Source of the DNA: an uncultured Lachnospiraceae bacterium
GTDB lineage: Bacteria > Bacillota > Clostridia > Lachnospirales > Lachnospiraceae
NCBI GenBank assembly: GCA_910588815.1
Contig: CAJUQY010000003.1
Coordinates: 48,055 to 112,054 of the forward strand
Direction of reading: 5' to 3'
Length of the DNA: 64,000 nucleotides
Below the pieces are notes generated by a model, which did no database searches, was not told the origin of the DNA, and saw only the letters and a list, made by a program, of their open reading frames with translations. Numbering within the stretch: the first letter of the stretch is position 1; each line of letters opens with the position of its first letter. Positions 9,129 to 18,601 of this stretch are shown here, piece by piece. Both the position numbers and the translations under genes were made by a program.

Positions 9129-10388
9129 TTAAATTACCTCGATTTCCGAATTCATATCGTAGTAGCCTACAGAATTTTTTTCTGATATCACGGTTATGTT
9201 ACACACGTCGTACAAACGGTGATATACCTCAAATTCATCTCCTTTATAACCGGTGCAGCCCAACGATAAGAGATATTCCCCCCCCTGAAGATTCATCTCC
9301 TGAGTAAAGGAAACTATTTTACTGCTCCCTGCCTCTGTATGATCCACATAAATATGTTCAAACATCGTATTCGTTCCGGTAATCTCAGTACCCTTTAAGT
9401 CTTTAATGGTAAAAGCAAAAATCGGATTTATAATTTCGTTCTGAAAAACCACTTTAAATTTTACAGTGAATTTCTCACCCTTTTCTATGCTGTTTGTGAT
9501 CAGTCCTTCTGTATCAAGTACCGCATAATCCACAATATGGGCTTCTCCGTTCCCATACTCCAGACAATTGGGGTTGTTGTTGAGATTTTCTTTCCATTGT
9601 GAAGTCTCTTTTTGAGGCTCTCCATGTCCGGCCGCCGCCGGCTGTTCCCCTAACTGATGTACCAGTAATCTTTTATAAGCATCGATCACCGGCTTCGGCT
9701 CTCCCTCCATGACCTTTTCCCCTTTGTTCAGAAGCACTGCCCGGTCACAGTATTTGGAAATGCTTCCCAGATCATGGCTCACAAAAAGAATCGTCCGTCC
9801 CTGCTCCTTGAATTCTTCAAATTTTTTATAACACTTTGCCTGAAAAAACACATCTCCCACAGACAGAGCTTCATCCACGATCAATATTTCCGGATCGATG
9901 TTGATGGCCACCGCAAAAGCCAGCCGCACAAACATACCGCTGGAATAGGTCTTGACCGGCTGATCGATAAAATCTCCAATATCCGCAAATTTAAGGATCT
10001 CATCCAGCCTCTCATCAATCTCTTCTCGTTTAAAACCATTCATTGTACCATTCAGATATACGTTTTCCCGTCCGGTATATTCCATATTAAAACCGGCTCC
10101 CAGCTCCAGAAGCGCAGAGATCCGTCCTCTGATCTCAACTGTCCCGCCGGTCGGATTCAGGATTCCGGTAATGATCTTCAGCATCGTAGACTTTCCCGAA
10201 CCATTGGTTCCGATCAGTCCCACCGTCTCCCCACGGTCTACTTCGAAAGAGACTCCATTCAAAGCGTAATGCTCCACATACTTCTTTTCTCTGGACAAGC
10301 CAAGCGACTCCTTCAGACGGTCGCTTGGCTTGCTGTATAATTTATACATCTTGCTGACATTATTTACTCCAATCGCTATCTCGCCCAT
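9129..10388 (-). CDS. wzt: Polysaccharide ABC transporter ATPase with C-terminal binding domain (Wzt type)
   Basis: 419 aa. The nucleotide-binding domain (1 to about 245) shows Walker A GTNGSGKST (60-68), the signature YSSGMFVRLAFA, Walker B EILIVDEALSVGD and the switch His in FVSHD. The extra C-terminal part (about 260-419) is beta-rich and fits the Wzt C-domain, which in O8/O9-type systems binds the capped end of the polymer before export. It follows the permease gene by 13 nt and precedes the methyltransferase. Length and domain order match O-antigen and teichoic-acid-type exporters; TagH is the main alternative, but the capping genes next door favour Wzt. Confidence 0.85.
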   Translation of the reverse strand: MGEIAIGVNNVSKMYKLYSKPSDRLKESLGLSREKKYVEHYALNGVSFEVDRGETVGLIGTNGSGKSTMLKIITGILNPTGGTVEIRGRISALLELGAGFNMEYTGRENVYLNGTMNGFKREEIDERLDEILKFADIGDFIDQPVKTYSSGMFVRLAFAVAINIDPEILIVDEALSVGDVFFQAKCYKKFEEFKEQGRTILFVSHDLGSISKYCDRAVLLNKGEKVMEGEPKPVIDAYKRLLVHQLGEQPAAAGHGEPQKETSQWKENLNNNPNCLEYGNGEAHIVDYAVLDTEGLITNSIEKGEKFTVKFKVVFQNEIINPIFAFTIKDLKGTEITGTNTMFEHIYVDHTEAGSSKIVSFTQEMNLQGGEYLLSLGCTGYKGDEFEVYHRLYDVCNITVISEKNSVGYYDMNSEIEVI

Positions 10389-10401
10389 CCTTCACACTCC
10401 A

Positions 10402-11232
10402 TCACAAAACATCTGCAAAATGCACCTTTAAACGTTTGAATATCAAGGTTCCTATTCCAAACATCAGTAAGGTAAACACCCAGAAATAAAGCGTTAATCG
10501 CGGCTGCTGCCAGAAATTCACTTTATAAATAAAAACATTCCGATACCCCGACGTAATGTAATACATCGGATTCAGCTTGAAAACATTTTTTAAGATCTGC
10601 GGAATCTCCATCGTCTCCAGATTCCACATAATAGGAGTCATCCAGATACCAACCTGGAGGACGATATTGACGATCTGAGTCAGGTCCTTGAAAAACACAA
10701 CGATCGCCGATGTCGCATAAGACAGCCCCAGGACCAGCATAAACGCACAAAAGGAATAATAAATTAGCTGCAGATAATAAAGATCCGGAAACCTCCCGTA
10801 ACAGCAGTAAATGATAATAACCAGTGCGACAAACGCAATATGGACAAACAGCGCAGAGACGATCTTCACGATCGGCAGGATACTGACTTTGAATACCACC
10901 TTCTTCACGAGATACGCGTATTCATTCAGCGTATTTGTCCCGGCTCCCCAGGCATCGGAGAAAAAAAACCACGGAACAATCCCGGCGATCAGCCATAAAA
11001 CAAAGGGAACCTCAACTCCGGGCGCCAAAGACAGAGCATTCTGCCTCAATCCCTTTTGAAATACGAACCAGTACACCAGCACCGTAACGATCGGCTGTAT
11101 AAAAGCCCAGATCGTCCCGAAATAGGAGCCTGCATACTTTGTCCTGAAATCATTTTTAGCCAAAGACCAGATCAGCCCTCTGTTTTCAATCACTTCTCTG
11201 GACAGGGAAAAAATCTTCTTTATCTTTGACAT
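10402..11232 (-). CDS. wzm: Polysaccharide ABC transporter permease (Wzm type)
   Basis: 276 aa ABC-2-type permease with about six membrane segments and the family N-terminus (LAKNDFRTKYAGSYFGTIWAFIQPI). The segment PIMWNLETM-IPQILKNVFKLNPMYYI is typical of Wzm/TagG proteins. It forms the membrane channel for undecaprenyl-linked polysaccharide with the ATPase encoded next. The ATG abuts the rmlC stop codon (TAA ATG), so it is almost certainly in the same transcript. Confidence 0.88.
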   Translation of the reverse strand: MSKIKKIFSLSREVIENRGLIWSLAKNDFRTKYAGSYFGTIWAFIQPIVTVLVYWFVFQKGLRQNALSLAPGVEVPFVLWLIAGIVPWFFFSDAWGAGTNTLNEYAYLVKKVVFKVSILPIVKIVSALFVHIAFVALVIIIYCCYGRFPDLYYLQLIYYSFCAFMLVLGLSYATSAIVVFFKDLTQIVNIVLQVGIWMTPIMWNLETMEIPQILKNVFKLNPMYYITSGYRNVFIYKVNFWQQPRLTLYFWVFTLLMFGIGTLIFKRLKVHFADVL

Positions 11233-11808
11233 TTATACTTCCCCTCTGCCCCTTGTATAAGCGGCGATCCCGTCCCAATTCTGATCCTTTTCAGAAATGA
11301 TGAGATCTTTTTTCTCCATACCTTTTGGCATCGGCCATTCCACACCGATCTGCGGATCGTCCCATTTCAGTCCGCCCTCATCGTTCGGATGATAAAAATC
11401 CGTACACTTATAGGCAAACTCCGCCGATTCCGACAAAACGACAAAGCCATGGGCAAAATTCTTCGGAATGAAAAACTGCTTTTTATTTTCTGCGGACAGG
11501 ATCACCCCATGCCACTTCCCGTAAGTTGCGGAACCCGGACGTAAATCCACCGCCACATCAAACACCTCTCCGCTCACAACACGTACCAGCTTATCCTGCG
11601 GAAAATGAATCTGAAAATGAAGCCCCCGCAGCACTCCCTTCCTGGAGCTTGACTGATTGTCCTGCACAAACTCCATATCAATGCCGGCTTCTTTGTAATC
11701 ATTATAATTGTAAGTTTCCATGAAATATCCGCGCTCATCGCCAAACACTGCCGGAGTAATGATCCTTAATCCCTCAATCTCACACGTCTCAACTGTAATT
11801 TTCCCCAT
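11233..11808 (-). CDS. rmlC: dTDP-4-dehydrorhamnose 3,5-epimerase
   Basis: 191 aa from the ATG at 11808, preferred over a GTG six codons upstream because AAAGGTG lies at the right distance. Cupin protein with the RmlC motifs QDNQSSSRKGVLRGLHFQ (catalytic His), VDLRPGSATYGKWHG and FAHGFVVLSESAEFAYKCTD. It converts dTDP-4-keto-6-deoxyglucose to the L-lyxo form on the way to dTDP-L-rhamnose. rmlA, rmlB and rmlD are not in the window. First gene of the export and capping operon, with its own promoter. Confidence 0.92.
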   Translation of the reverse strand: MGKITVETCEIEGLRIITPAVFGDERGYFMETYNYNDYKEAGIDMEFVQDNQSSSRKGVLRGLHFQIHFPQDKLVRVVSGEVFDVAVDLRPGSATYGKWHGVILSAENKKQFFIPKNFAHGFVVLSESAEFAYKCTDFYHPNDEGGLKWDDPQIGVEWPMPKGMEKKDLIISEKDQNWDGIAAYTRGRGEV

Positions 11809-11862
11809 TTTTGCACCTTTTTTCACTTATTTGAAATTTATACAACAGATTTTCTGCCCTAT

Positions 11863-11891
11863 AGTATATCACAGGATGCGGTATTCGTCCA
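11863..11891 (-). promoter_or_regulatory. Promoter of the rmlC-wzm-wzt-capping operon
   Basis: -35-like TGGACG (11886-11891), 17-bp spacer, and -10 TATACT (11863-11868) preceded by TG one base away (extended -10). It begins just after the stop of the transglutaminase-like gene at 11900. Confidence 0.6.
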
Positions 11892-11899
11892 CGTCCCCG

Positions 11900-13903
11900 T
11901 CATTTTTTCTTTTCAATCCGGATCTCGATGGCTTCCAGGCGCTTTGCCTTCGCAGTGGTTCCGGCAATTTCACCGTTTTTCACCCAGCCCTGCCACCCCT
12001 GGCTCTGCACATGGACACGATAATACACGTCATACTGTTTCTCAAACTCGCCTGTCAGCTCGATTCTGATCGCTTCCAGACGTTTTGCCTCCCCGCTTGT
12101 ACCTGCCAGCGTTCCATTTGACACCCAGTCCTGCCACCCCTGGCTCTGCACGTGGGCCTGATAACGGATACTTCCGCTTACCGGAAGATTGCTCAAGCTG
12201 ATGCGAACGGCTTCCATCCGTTTTGCTTTTCCCGTTGTTCCCGCCAAAGCTCCGTCCGATACGGTATTTTGCCAGCCATAGCTCTGCACATGGGCCTGGT
12301 AGGACACTGCAGGCTCTGCTTTCACAAAGGGCCGTTCTATGCTTCCGGGTGCCACGCTTCCTTTTTCAACAATCTGGACCTCTATGGCTTCCAGCCGTTT
12401 CGCAAGCCCTTCTGTCCCGGCACTCTCTCCATTTTTTGCCCAGTCAAGCCAGCCATAGCTCTGCACGTGGACACGGTAATAAACGTCATAATCTTCTGCG
12501 TCTGCACCTGTCAGCCTGATCCGAACAGCTTCCATCCGTTTGGCCTGATCCACGGTTCCTGCCATATCTCCGCCTGAAACCTCATCCTGCCAGCCCTGGC
12601 TCTGCACATGAGCCTGATAGGCGATCCCAAGATCGGCATTTCCGGTAACTTCTATTTTAACGGCTTCCAGCCGTTTAGCCTGATCTACGGTTCCTGCAGT
12701 TTTGCCGTCTGATACCGGCTCCTGCCAGCCCTGGCTCTGCACATGAGCCTGATAACGGACCGATACTGGCAGCGTCCATGGCGGCATCGGTGCCGGAGAC
12801 AGGGTTTCCGGAATCAAAAGACTGACTCCGATCCGCCTCCACGCCTCCTCAGACGCCCCCTGCCGGCTGATCTGATACCATACAGAATTGCTCTTGATAA
12901 ACTCGTAATTATATGCCTGATCTCTCCAGTAATAGTCGTCATAAGTCGTTCCGCTTCCGGAAAGCCCCGGATCATTCCAGATGCCATGTCCGGTAGACTT
13001 GATCCCGGCATCACTCAGCATGAAATTCTGATGGAGGACCTCTCCTCTTCGGTCCCTGTCATCCCAGGTACAGTCCACATGATAAGTCTCGCCATCCAAA
13101 ACCACCAGATTCCAGGCATGATCCAGCGCATCGCTGCCTACAAATTCCGTCTGGATCCCCAGCCGTTCTGCCAGAAGATCAAACGCCAGCGCATATCCAT
13201 GGCACACTGCCCGCCCCTCCACAAGGGCGCCGTATGCCGTATAACAGCCCCTTCCGTCATTCCACTCCGTAGTTGTCGTATAAGTAGTATTCACCACCAG
13301 TGCCTCGTGGAGGATCATAAGCTTTTCCACTGTTGTCATGGAAGGTTCCGTTTTCTCCAAAATCTCCGAAACCTTTGCTTCCATGGCCAACCTCATGGCA
13401 GCGACCCGTTCAGGGTCCTGCTCCTGATAATTCCACGACAGCGATATGATCTTATCAGACCGGTAAGAATACTGGTACGTGTTGGACACATAAAACAGCT
13501 CCGGATGTCCGTTTACCACATGCTCGAACATGGCCTTTATCACATCCGCCTGTGCCGTCGTAAGCCCCCACCCTGATACATCCAAACTTTGGGCATTCTG
13601 ACTCAGGGACTCATAGATCTGCCGTTCCATCTCTTCTGTCTGCAGCGAATAGACCATAATTCCAGAATCACTTGTCTGAAACGCTCCCGCCTGATACAGC
13701 TCTGCAGTTACACTGACCAGAGTTTCCTGGCCATCGGCAAGAAAAAGTCCGTTTCCGTCCTGTTCTTCTAAAACGGCTTCTGCTGCATCACTTTCTTTCT
13801 GAATACCGGCAGCCGCCTCCTCTTCCGCCCTGGCCCCCAGGACCAGGACAGAAAAAAGATACATTGCTGTCAGTCCAAGTATAAAGATTTTTTTTCTTTT
13901 CAT
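11900..13903 (-). CDS. Secreted transglutaminase-like protein with six ChW repeats
   Basis: 667 aa from the ATG at 13903 (GGGA upstream; an in-frame TTG two codons earlier is less likely). Signal peptide about 1-26. A transglutaminase-like domain (about 190-300) has the Cys-His-Asp triad as Cys234 (GRAVCHGYALAF), His262 (DHAWNLV) and Asp277 (YHVDCTWDD). ChW repeats in two triplets fill about 385-667. Here the QSQGW variant is common, unlike the QTYGW of its neighbours. Such domains act as secreted cysteine peptidases or amide crosslinkers at the cell wall. It starts 22 nt after the CHAP gene and is probably in the same operon. Confidence 0.87.
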   Translation of the reverse strand: MKRKKIFILGLTAMYLFSVLVLGARAEEEAAAGIQKESDAAEAVLEEQDGNGLFLADGQETLVSVTAELYQAGAFQTSDSGIMVYSLQTEEMERQIYESLSQNAQSLDVSGWGLTTAQADVIKAMFEHVVNGHPELFYVSNTYQYSYRSDKIISLSWNYQEQDPERVAAMRLAMEAKVSEILEKTEPSMTTVEKLMILHEALVVNTTYTTTTEWNDGRGCYTAYGALVEGRAVCHGYALAFDLLAERLGIQTEFVGSDALDHAWNLVVLDGETYHVDCTWDDRDRRGEVLHQNFMLSDAGIKSTGHGIWNDPGLSGSGTTYDDYYWRDQAYNYEFIKSNSVWYQISRQGASEEAWRRIGVSLLIPETLSPAPMPPWTLPVSVRYQAHVQSQGWQEPVSDGKTAGTVDQAKRLEAVKIEVTGNADLGIAYQAHVQSQGWQDEVSGGDMAGTVDQAKRMEAVRIRLTGADAEDYDVYYRVHVQSYGWLDWAKNGESAGTEGLAKRLEAIEVQIVEKGSVAPGSIERPFVKAEPAVSYQAHVQSYGWQNTVSDGALAGTTGKAKRMEAVRISLSNLPVSGSIRYQAHVQSQGWQDWVSNGTLAGTSGEAKRLEAIRIELTGEFEKQYDVYYRVHVQSQGWQGWVKNGEIAGTTAKAKRLEAIEIRIEKKK
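11915..12760 (-). repeat. ChW repeat array, two triplets, in the transglutaminase gene
   Basis: Six units. The third unit of each triplet starts DVYYRVHVQS, as in the other three proteins. All six are C-terminal to the enzyme domain, the reverse of the GH25 and YkuD proteins. Confidence 0.85.
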
Positions 13904-13925
13904 TAACAATCCCGTCTGCCTTCTT

Positions 13926-16280
13926 TCAGTTTGTCACATAATGCTGCGCCGTGCTTCCGGGAGCCGCTCCCCCTTTGGGAACCAGACGGATCTCTATGGC
14001 CTCCAGACGCTTCGCCAGACCGCTCGAGCCGGCCGGCTCTCCGTTTTTCGCCCAGCCCATCCAGCCGTAAGTCTGACAATGAACCCGGTAATATATATCA
14101 TATTTAGATGCCGCTTCTCCCAACAGGCTGATCTCTATGGCTTCCAGACGCTTTGCCTCTCCTGTCGTGCCACTGAGTGCTCCGTTCTTTACCCAGCCCT
14201 GCCAGCCGTAAGTCTGTACGTGGGTCCGGTAAGAGATATCTCCGGAAACATTGGACAGGTTGATCTTGATCCCTTCCAGACGTTTCGCCTTTCCGGTTGT
14301 CCCGTTCATCACGCCGTCTGCCGTAGCGGTCAGCCAGCCGTAAGTCTGACAATGAGTACTGTAGGAAACACTCGCCGGTTTATCCGCCGGCTGGTCTGCT
14401 GTCATTTTTACAAAAGGCCTGGCTGTGCTTCCAGGAGCCGCACCGCCCTTTGGAACCATACAGATCTCAATGGCCTCCACCCTCTTGGCATAACCTTCAC
14501 TTCCGGCACTCTCTCCGTTTTTCGCCCAGTCCAGCCAGCCAAAGCTCTGACTATGTACATGATAATAAATATCGTATTTCTTTTCTGCCTCACCCGTCAG
14601 CCTGATCTCCACCGCTTCCATCCGTTTCGTTCCATCGGGGATCCCGCTGACCTCTCCGTCCGATACCCAGTCCTGCCAGCCGGCTGTCTGCATATGGGTC
14701 CGATAAGTAACCCCCCCGGGGATCTGATCAGAAAGCTTAACGATCAGCGCTCTGAGCATTTTGTAGCTTCCGGTGGTTCCGGCCATTTTTCCGTCTCCGG
14801 TCCAGACATCCCAGCCCTTTCCTTCCACATCGGCCCGGTATGCGATCTGTTCGTCTTCCGGCGGAGGAGCCGTGATACCAGTCTCGTTATAATCCGGTAC
14901 AGCATAGCCTACAATATAACGGTTATTCAGTAAATAACTTCGTTCTCTTACACTGTCGGAAGAGTTTCCCTCAATGGTATAGACCGTCCCGCCGGATACT
15001 TCTGACACAAGTCCCACATGATCGACCTTTCTGTTGGGATTATCAGAAAATTTAAAAAAGATCAAATCTCCCGCTTTCGGGGTATAACTCCCTTTCTCAT
15101 ACCAATAACCCGGATTTTTTCCATTCTTATACCAGACCACCATAGATTCCGTATAGGAATGCCGGTAAAACACATTAGATGGAACGCCTGCCTGATCAGC
15201 GCACCAGCTCACAAACATGGCACACCAGGCGGCAGAGGCATAAGCACTTCCGTTCGCAATATTGGCTCCGTACCAGGTCCCATATTTTGTCGGAGTCCCC
15301 TCTGCCTTATAATACCCCACCTGAGTTTTTGCCACTGCGATAATATCATAGATCCTGTTTCCTGTATTGACATGGGGATTCGCATAACCGTCGTCCGGAT
15401 CAGTCTCCAGATAAGGTCTGGCCACAGGTCCCGGCGCCACACTTCCCCTCGCCTGAATTTTTATCTGAACAGCTTCCACCATTCTGTTCCAGGAAGAGCC
15501 TACTCCGGAAATTCCTCCGTCCTTCGCCCAGTCCAGCCAGCCATACCCCTGTACGTATACCCGATAATAAATCTCATACTGGCTCGCCGCCACTCCGCTG
15601 AGGGAAACTTTGAGAGCCTCAACCTTTCTTGCCTCTCCGGTAGTTCCGGCTGCAGTACCGTCTTTACCGGACAGCCAGCCTTTTCCATCGCTGTATACCT
15701 GATAGTCTATTCCCAGGCCGGCTATTCCAGACACCTGTATCTTAACCGCCTCTAACCGTTTCCCTGATTCAGGCTTTCCGCAAGGGCTGTTATTTATGCC
15801 ATCCTCCAGCCAGCCATAGCTCTGCATATGTACGCCATAAGTGACTGTCGGAGAAACTGCTTCATAAAACGCCGCTGACTCTTCAACAACGCCAGTTTCC
15901 TCCGTGCTTTCGGTTTCGTTTACGTCCCCGCTCTCTCCCGAAGCTTCTGTTTCTTCGGTGCTTTCACTTTCTTCCGTACTTTCTGTGTCCTCTGCGTCTG
16001 TTTCTTCTATATCTTCCGTTCCATTTTCGGATTCCGTTTCTCTGATACTCTCAGACTCTTCAGTGCTCTCCGACTCTTCCGAAGAAGTATCCGCTTCTGA
16101 ATCCTTTTTTTCTATATCCGCTTCTGTCTCTGCGTTTTCTTTTGTCTCCCCGGTTTCATCTGTCCGTCCTTCAGAAAGGAGCGCCCCGGCCGCATAAGCC
16201 TTCCCGGCGCTTACCATCCAGCTTCCGGACAGCAAAACCATTGCCAAAAATATTGCAAATCCTCTTTTCATCCGTTTCAT
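13926..16280 (-). CDS. Secreted CHAP-domain peptidoglycan hydrolase with nine ChW repeats
   Basis: 784 aa from the ATG at 16280 (GAGGGA upstream). Signal peptide about 1-32, then a long Glu/Ser/Thr-rich low-complexity stretch to about 140. One ChW triplet (about 145-280) precedes a CHAP domain (about 305-465) with Cys353 in SAAWCAMFVSWCADQAG, His421 in DHVGLVSEV and TIEGNSSD. Two more ChW triplets follow (about 475-784). CHAP enzymes are amidases or endopeptidases of peptidoglycan. It begins 16 nt after ugd, so it is read from the sugar operon. The first triplet and the fourth repeat are the most diverged of the set. Confidence 0.88.
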   Translation of the reverse strand: MKRMKRGFAIFLAMVLLSGSWMVSAGKAYAAGALLSEGRTDETGETKENAETEADIEKKDSEADTSSEESESTEESESIRETESENGTEDIEETDAEDTESTEESESTEETEASGESGDVNETESTEETGVVEESAAFYEAVSPTVTYGVHMQSYGWLEDGINNSPCGKPESGKRLEAVKIQVSGIAGLGIDYQVYSDGKGWLSGKDGTAAGTTGEARKVEALKVSLSGVAASQYEIYYRVYVQGYGWLDWAKDGGISGVGSSWNRMVEAVQIKIQARGSVAPGPVARPYLETDPDDGYANPHVNTGNRIYDIIAVAKTQVGYYKAEGTPTKYGTWYGANIANGSAYASAAWCAMFVSWCADQAGVPSNVFYRHSYTESMVVWYKNGKNPGYWYEKGSYTPKAGDLIFFKFSDNPNRKVDHVGLVSEVSGGTVYTIEGNSSDSVRERSYLLNNRYIVGYAVPDYNETGITAPPPEDEQIAYRADVEGKGWDVWTGDGKMAGTTGSYKMLRALIVKLSDQIPGGVTYRTHMQTAGWQDWVSDGEVSGIPDGTKRMEAVEIRLTGEAEKKYDIYYHVHSQSFGWLDWAKNGESAGSEGYAKRVEAIEICMVPKGGAAPGSTARPFVKMTADQPADKPASVSYSTHCQTYGWLTATADGVMNGTTGKAKRLEGIKINLSNVSGDISYRTHVQTYGWQGWVKNGALSGTTGEAKRLEAIEISLLGEAASKYDIYYRVHCQTYGWMGWAKNGEPAGSSGLAKRLEAIEIRLVPKGGAAPGSTAQHYVTN
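13965..14850 (-). repeat. ChW repeat array, C-terminal two triplets of the CHAP gene
   Basis: Six units. The last triplet is very close to those of the GH25 protein (YRTHVQTYGWQGWVKNG, YYRVHCQTYGWMGWAKNG), which suggests recent duplication or gene conversion between loci about 10 kb apart. Confidence 0.85.
15440..15850 (-). repeat. ChW repeat array, N-terminal triplet of the CHAP gene
   Basis: Three diverged units (VHMQSYGWLED, VYSDGKGWLSG, VYVQGYGWLDW) keeping the Gly-Trp core and the (K/R)xxEAxxI end. Confidence 0.75.
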
Positions 16281-16298
16281 CAAAATCCCTCTTCTCTG

Positions 16299-17606
16299 TT
16301 AAGCCTCTCCACAAACAGTTTCTCTTCCTATACTCTCGTAGGTGATCTGACCGCCTTTAAATACTTCCGGCGGATAGCAATTCCTCCCATCAATAATTAT
16401 CGGCTTTTTCATCTGTTTCACAAAGAGCTCCGGCTGGATTTCCTGTATTTCCCTCCATTCCGTAAAGATCAGACAAAGCTCCGCCCCCTTAAGCGTTTCC
16501 TCTATAGTTTCACAGTAGCAAATCTCCGACGGGTATAATCTCCTGTAGCCCGCCTCTCCAATGGGATCCCATGCCCGGATAATGGCTCCCTCTTCCAAAA
16601 AGATCGGAAGATTGACGAGAGAAGGCGCCTCCCTCAGATCATCGGTCCCAGGTTTGAAGGTCAGCCCCAGGACCGCCACTGTGATCCCTGCAAAATCCTC
16701 ATAATATTTCCGTGCTTTCCGCACCATCTTAAGCTTCTGATTCTCATTCACTTCAATGGCAGCCTTCACGGTCTTCATCTCATAATCGTAAGAATTAGCC
16801 AGCCAGTGGAGTGCCTTGGTATCCTTTGGAAAGCAAGAACCTCCATAACCGATCCCGGCCTTTAAAAATTTATTCCCAATCCTTGAGTCAAATCCCATCC
16901 CGGCTGTGACATCCTCGATATTGGCCCCTACCAGCTCGCAGAGATTGGCTATCTCATTGATATAAGAAATCTTAAGGGCCAGGAAATCATTGGAAGCATA
17001 TTTGACCATCTCAGCGCTCTTTCTGTCTGTCACCAGCTTGGGAGCATCAAATTTCTCATAGACCCTGAGCATCACGTTCCTGGCAAAGGCTTCCTCTGCG
17101 CCAATGACGATCCTGGACGCATGCATGGTATCCCGCACGGCTGTCCCCTGGGCCAGAAACTCCGGATTGGACGCTACCGCGATCTTTACCTGTGCCTTCT
17201 GTTCCCTTCGGATCAGCTTTTCAAGCCTGTCATTGGTCCCGATCGGTACGGTTGACTTGACCACGACCACACAATCCCGTTTCACCGTGTGGGCGATCTG
17301 CTTTGCCGCCTCATACACATAAGCCAGGTTGGCCGAACCATCCCTTTTTTCCGGAGTTCCCACTCCGATAAAGATCACTTCTGCGTCCTGATAAGCTTCT
17401 TCATGATCAGTTGTAAAGGTCATCCGTTCCCTGTTTTTTACCATCAATTCCGACAAGCCCTCTTCATAAATGGGCGAAATGCCCTGGCGCATCGTTTCGA
17501 TCTTTTTCTCATCAATATCCACACAGCATACCGAATGTCCGTGCTCTGCCAGACAGACTCCCGTAACCAATCCCACGTAACCTGTTCCTGCCACTGCAAT
17601 TTTCAT
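16299..17606 (-). CDS. ugd: UDP-glucose 6-dehydrogenase
   Basis: 435 aa from the ATG at 17606, which overlaps the stop of the upstream glycosyltransferase (ATGA) and has GGAG 7-8 nt before it; a methionine ten codons earlier is less likely. N-terminal Rossmann motif MKIAVAGTGYVGLVTG, central dimer domain and catalytic Cys in GIGYGGSCFPKDTKAL. It makes UDP-glucuronate from UDP-glucose with two NAD+. Uronic acid may therefore be part of the surface polymer, unless a decarboxylase elsewhere turns it into a pentose. Confidence 0.93.
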   Translation of the reverse strand: MKIAVAGTGYVGLVTGVCLAEHGHSVCCVDIDEKKIETMRQGISPIYEEGLSELMVKNRERMTFTTDHEEAYQDAEVIFIGVGTPEKRDGSANLAYVYEAAKQIAHTVKRDCVVVVKSTVPIGTNDRLEKLIRREQKAQVKIAVASNPEFLAQGTAVRDTMHASRIVIGAEEAFARNVMLRVYEKFDAPKLVTDRKSAEMVKYASNDFLALKISYINEIANLCELVGANIEDVTAGMGFDSRIGNKFLKAGIGYGGSCFPKDTKALHWLANSYDYEMKTVKAAIEVNENQKLKMVRKARKYYEDFAGITVAVLGLTFKPGTDDLREAPSLVNLPIFLEEGAIIRAWDPIGEAGYRRLYPSEICYCETIEETLKGAELCLIFTEWREIQEIQPELFVKQMKKPIIIDGRNCYPPEVFKGGQITYESIGRETVCGEA

Positions 17607-18601
17607 CCGCTCACTCCATTTCTCTGTCGTTTCCATTCCTCTGCAAGGGCAGAGATCTTCTCCGCAAGAGCCTCCGAATTTCCCATTTCCACAAAGTAGG
17701 TTCTGCCGTCCTCCTGATAAAGCTCCCGATTGGCGGCATTTTCTCCCAAAATCATCGGCTTTCCCATGGCCCGGTAAATATAAGCCTTTCCCGGAATCGT
17801 CCGCCTCGCTTTCCCGATACTGCCATGAAAATGTCCCGCCAGGCAGAGATCCGCCTCGGCGATCTTTTCTGCCAGCTCCTCCTGGGAAAGCCAGGGGATA
17901 TACATAACCTGGGACGTATCCGGTTTCTTTACCTGCTCACCAAGAGGTCCCACCATGTAAAAAAAGATGTCCTCCCGCATCCGCAGGCGTTCCATCGCCT
18001 CCAAAATCACGGGCACACCTTGAAGCGGGAGAACACTCCCAAAATATAATACCACAAATTGGTGATCCCTTCTACCCTCTTTTTTCTGCTCTCTGGGGTA
18101 ATAAATGGACGCATCTGCCTCCAAATAAAGAGTATGCAGCTTTCCTGCAGCCGCTCCAAGTTCTTCTGCAAAATAAGCGCCATGAGCGTTCGTATCACTG
18201 ATGATCTCATCGGCCAAAGATAAGGTTTTCCTGTCCAGCCATTTGACAAATCTGGCAGGAAGACTCCTGTCTTTAAATTTTCCCCGGTCCCACACCAGCG
18301 TATCATACATGGAAATAAAAAAATCCACAGCCAGCGTCCGTTTCCTGAGCCGCCTAAAAAAAGGGACGATAAGCTGAGGCGCAAACCCCACAAAAATCAG
18401 GTCATAAGATCCCGCCTTTGTAAAAAGCAGCTTTCCGTAAACAGCGAGCAGCCGCTTTACATAGCTTTTTTGGTAAGAGCCCATGATCGTACAGGATTCC
18501 GCCTGTGTTCTTATCATTTTAAGTTCCTGACTGTTTCTGATATAATCCAGATTTTTTGTAGTGATAAAAAGCACGTTTTTATGATTCAGAAATTCCAGCA
18601 T
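17603..18601 (-). CDS. Glycosyltransferase, GT4-like (GT-B fold)
   Basis: 332 aa. The C-terminal half has the GT-B nucleotide-sugar signature FVVLYFGSVLPLQGVPVILEAMERL, then EKIAEADLCLAGHF and GKAYIYRAMGKPMILGEN, typical of glycosyltransferase group 1. The N-terminal half has DLIFVGFAPQLIVPFF and HGAYFAEELG. No signal peptide, so cytoplasmic. Overlaps the flippase-like gene upstream by 23 nt and ugd downstream by 4 nt. Donor and acceptor are unknown; a uronic-acid donor from the next gene is possible. Confidence 0.8.
   Translation of the reverse strand: MLEFLNHKNVLFITTKNLDYIRNSQELKMIRTQAESCTIMGSYQKSYVKRLLAVYGKLLFTKAGSYDLIFVGFAPQLIVPFFRRLRKRTLAVDFFISMYDTLVWDRGKFKDRSLPARFVKWLDRKTLSLADEIISDTNAHGAYFAEELGAAAGKLHTLYLEADASIYYPREQKKEGRRDHQFVVLYFGSVLPLQGVPVILEAMERLRMREDIFFYMVGPLGEQVKKPDTSQVMYIPWLSQEELAEKIAEADLCLAGHFHGSIGKARRTIPGKAYIYRAMGKPMILGENAANRELYQEDGRTYFVEMGNSEALAEKISALAEEWKRQRNGVSG

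Noticed and set aside
11233..11808. Complete dTDP-rhamnose operon
   Set aside because: Only rmlC is present; the SDR at 24719-25561 cannot be shown to be RmlD or RmlB from sequence alone.
3430..15850. Regular DNA repeats suggestive of CRISPR
   Set aside because: Units of about 130 bp or more are translated as ChW repeats, are not identical and have no spacers or cas genes.
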